Positions 63,498-64,000 of a stretch of 64,000 nt of DNA are shown one piece after another. A program made the position numbers and the translations under genes. Source of the stretch: Bremerella cremea (lineage in GTDB: Bacteria > Planctomycetota > Planctomycetia > Pirellulales > Pirellulaceae); assembly GCF_003335505.1 (NCBI RefSeq), contig NZ_QPEX01000011.1:62001-126000 (forward strand). The letters are read 5' to 3'. The number at the start of each line of letters is the position of its first letter. The first letter of the stretch is position 1. The notes beneath the pieces are model-generated. The model was not told where the DNA came from. It saw only the letters and a program-made list of their open reading frames with translations, and made no database searches.

Positions 63498-64000
63498 ATG
63501 TTTCGATTTTCATCACCTGATTCCGAGACGGTCGAACGATTCTTGGCTGATCAACGGAATCGCCCTTTGACCTATGGACATCAAGGAAAAACGGCGACAA
63601 CTCCGCCGTCTGGCTTTAACCTTGATCATACGCGGGTTTGTCTAGGGCAGGGAATTGAAATATTCGACAAAGCAAAAATGGGGCTGCAAGGATGGCAACA
63701 ATTTGAATTAGGTTGGGTTTCCGCCAGGCCTGTTTCGACGCCCATCGGCGAAGGAGAGCAAATCTGCATTGTCGGTCAGGCAGTTGGTTTGTATTGGTTG
63801 AACGCCTGCCGGATTGTCTATGTCATCGACGACTCGACGAGCCACCCGAAATTCGGATATGCCTACGGGACCCTACCAGCACATATGGAGATGGGTGAGG
63901 AACGTTTTCTCGTTGAAATGGACTCGCAGGGGGATGTGTGGTACGACATTTTGGCTTTTTCCCGCCCCAACCGATGGCTCACCAGGCTGGCCAATTACTA
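63498..64000 (+). CDS. DUF1990 family protein, cut by window end
   Basis: The open frame runs from ATG 63498 to the right edge (167 full codons). The family features are GHQGKTATTPPSGFNLDHTR, the GWQQFELGWV segment, the central GYAYGTLPAHMEMGEERFLVE, and the segment DVWYDILAFSRPNRWLTRLAN. These match DUF1990 (UPF0548-type) proteins, which have no established function. It is divergent from the SDR gene. The C-terminus is missing because of the window limit. Confidence 0.88.
   Translation, partial: MFRFSSPDSETVERFLADQRNRPLTYGHQGKTATTPPSGFNLDHTRVCLGQGIEIFDKAKMGLQGWQQFELGWVSARPVSTPIGEGEQICIVGQAVGLYWLNACRIVYVIDDSTSHPKFGYAYGTLPAHMEMGEERFLVEMDSQGDVWYDILAFSRPNRWLTRLANY

Overview
The window looks like the chromosomal replication-origin region of a planctomycete, most likely order Pirellulales (Blastopirellula/Bremerella-like). 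This rests on family content: a YTV-type secreted protein, DUF1080, a PEP-CTERM protein, SPFH pairs, many secreted or lipoprotein orphans, a short DnaA, and a REP-associated tyrosine transposase with its palindromes. Genus-level placement is inference. No rRNA, tRNA, CRISPR array, prophage or classical insertion sequence was seen. The window opens inside lysA and closes inside a DUF1990 gene.

1-9 kb: the lysA 3' end, a CYTH-domain protein, an OxyR regulator carrying both redox cysteines (C199/C208), and an FHA-GAF-class III nucleotide cyclase. A DUF1444 protein, a secreted TPR protein and a repeat protein with five ADILAMARGK-type modules follow. The gap divergent from oxyR has no protein gene but ends in a plus-strand terminator, so it may encode a small RNA.

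9-16 kb: a trpG/pabA-type glutamine amidotransferase, moeA, a SnoaL-like protein, and lnt (apolipoprotein N-acyltransferase). Next is a promoter-led pair of a membrane-anchored coiled-coil protein and an overlapping 52-residue membrane protein, then an orphan FixJ-type response regulator. 17-29 kb: low-complexity secreted proteins, DUF1080, a lipid kinase, an esterase, a glycine-rich RRM protein, three FliL-like lipoproteins, and an ScpB with a very acidic tail. 29-38 kb: a P3A-type proton ATPase, small secreted proteins, the REP-associated transposase flanked on both sides by inverted REP pairs, an LRR protein, a zinc-protease-like protein, a phosphoesterase and DUF1963. 39-53 kb: two SPFH genes in tandem, DUF2569, an EF-hand protein, a TolC-like lipoprotein, a DHFR-like reductase, a universal stress protein and a PEP-CTERM protein.

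53-60.5 kb: cysteine desulfurase, dnaA, dnaN, a DciA-like DUF721 protein and gyrB, all on the plus strand. The dnaA-dnaN gap holds a candidate oriC: DnaA-box-like sites, a GC-rich block, CTA trinucleotide repeats (DnaA-trio-like) and an AT-rich stretch just before dnaN. Every gap between these origin genes also contains an inverted pair of REP palindromes. Two use the family found around the transposase at 33 kb, and one uses a second family. 60.5-64 kb: a YTV-domain secreted protein, an NAD(P)-binding SDR protein and a divergent, truncated DUF1990 gene.
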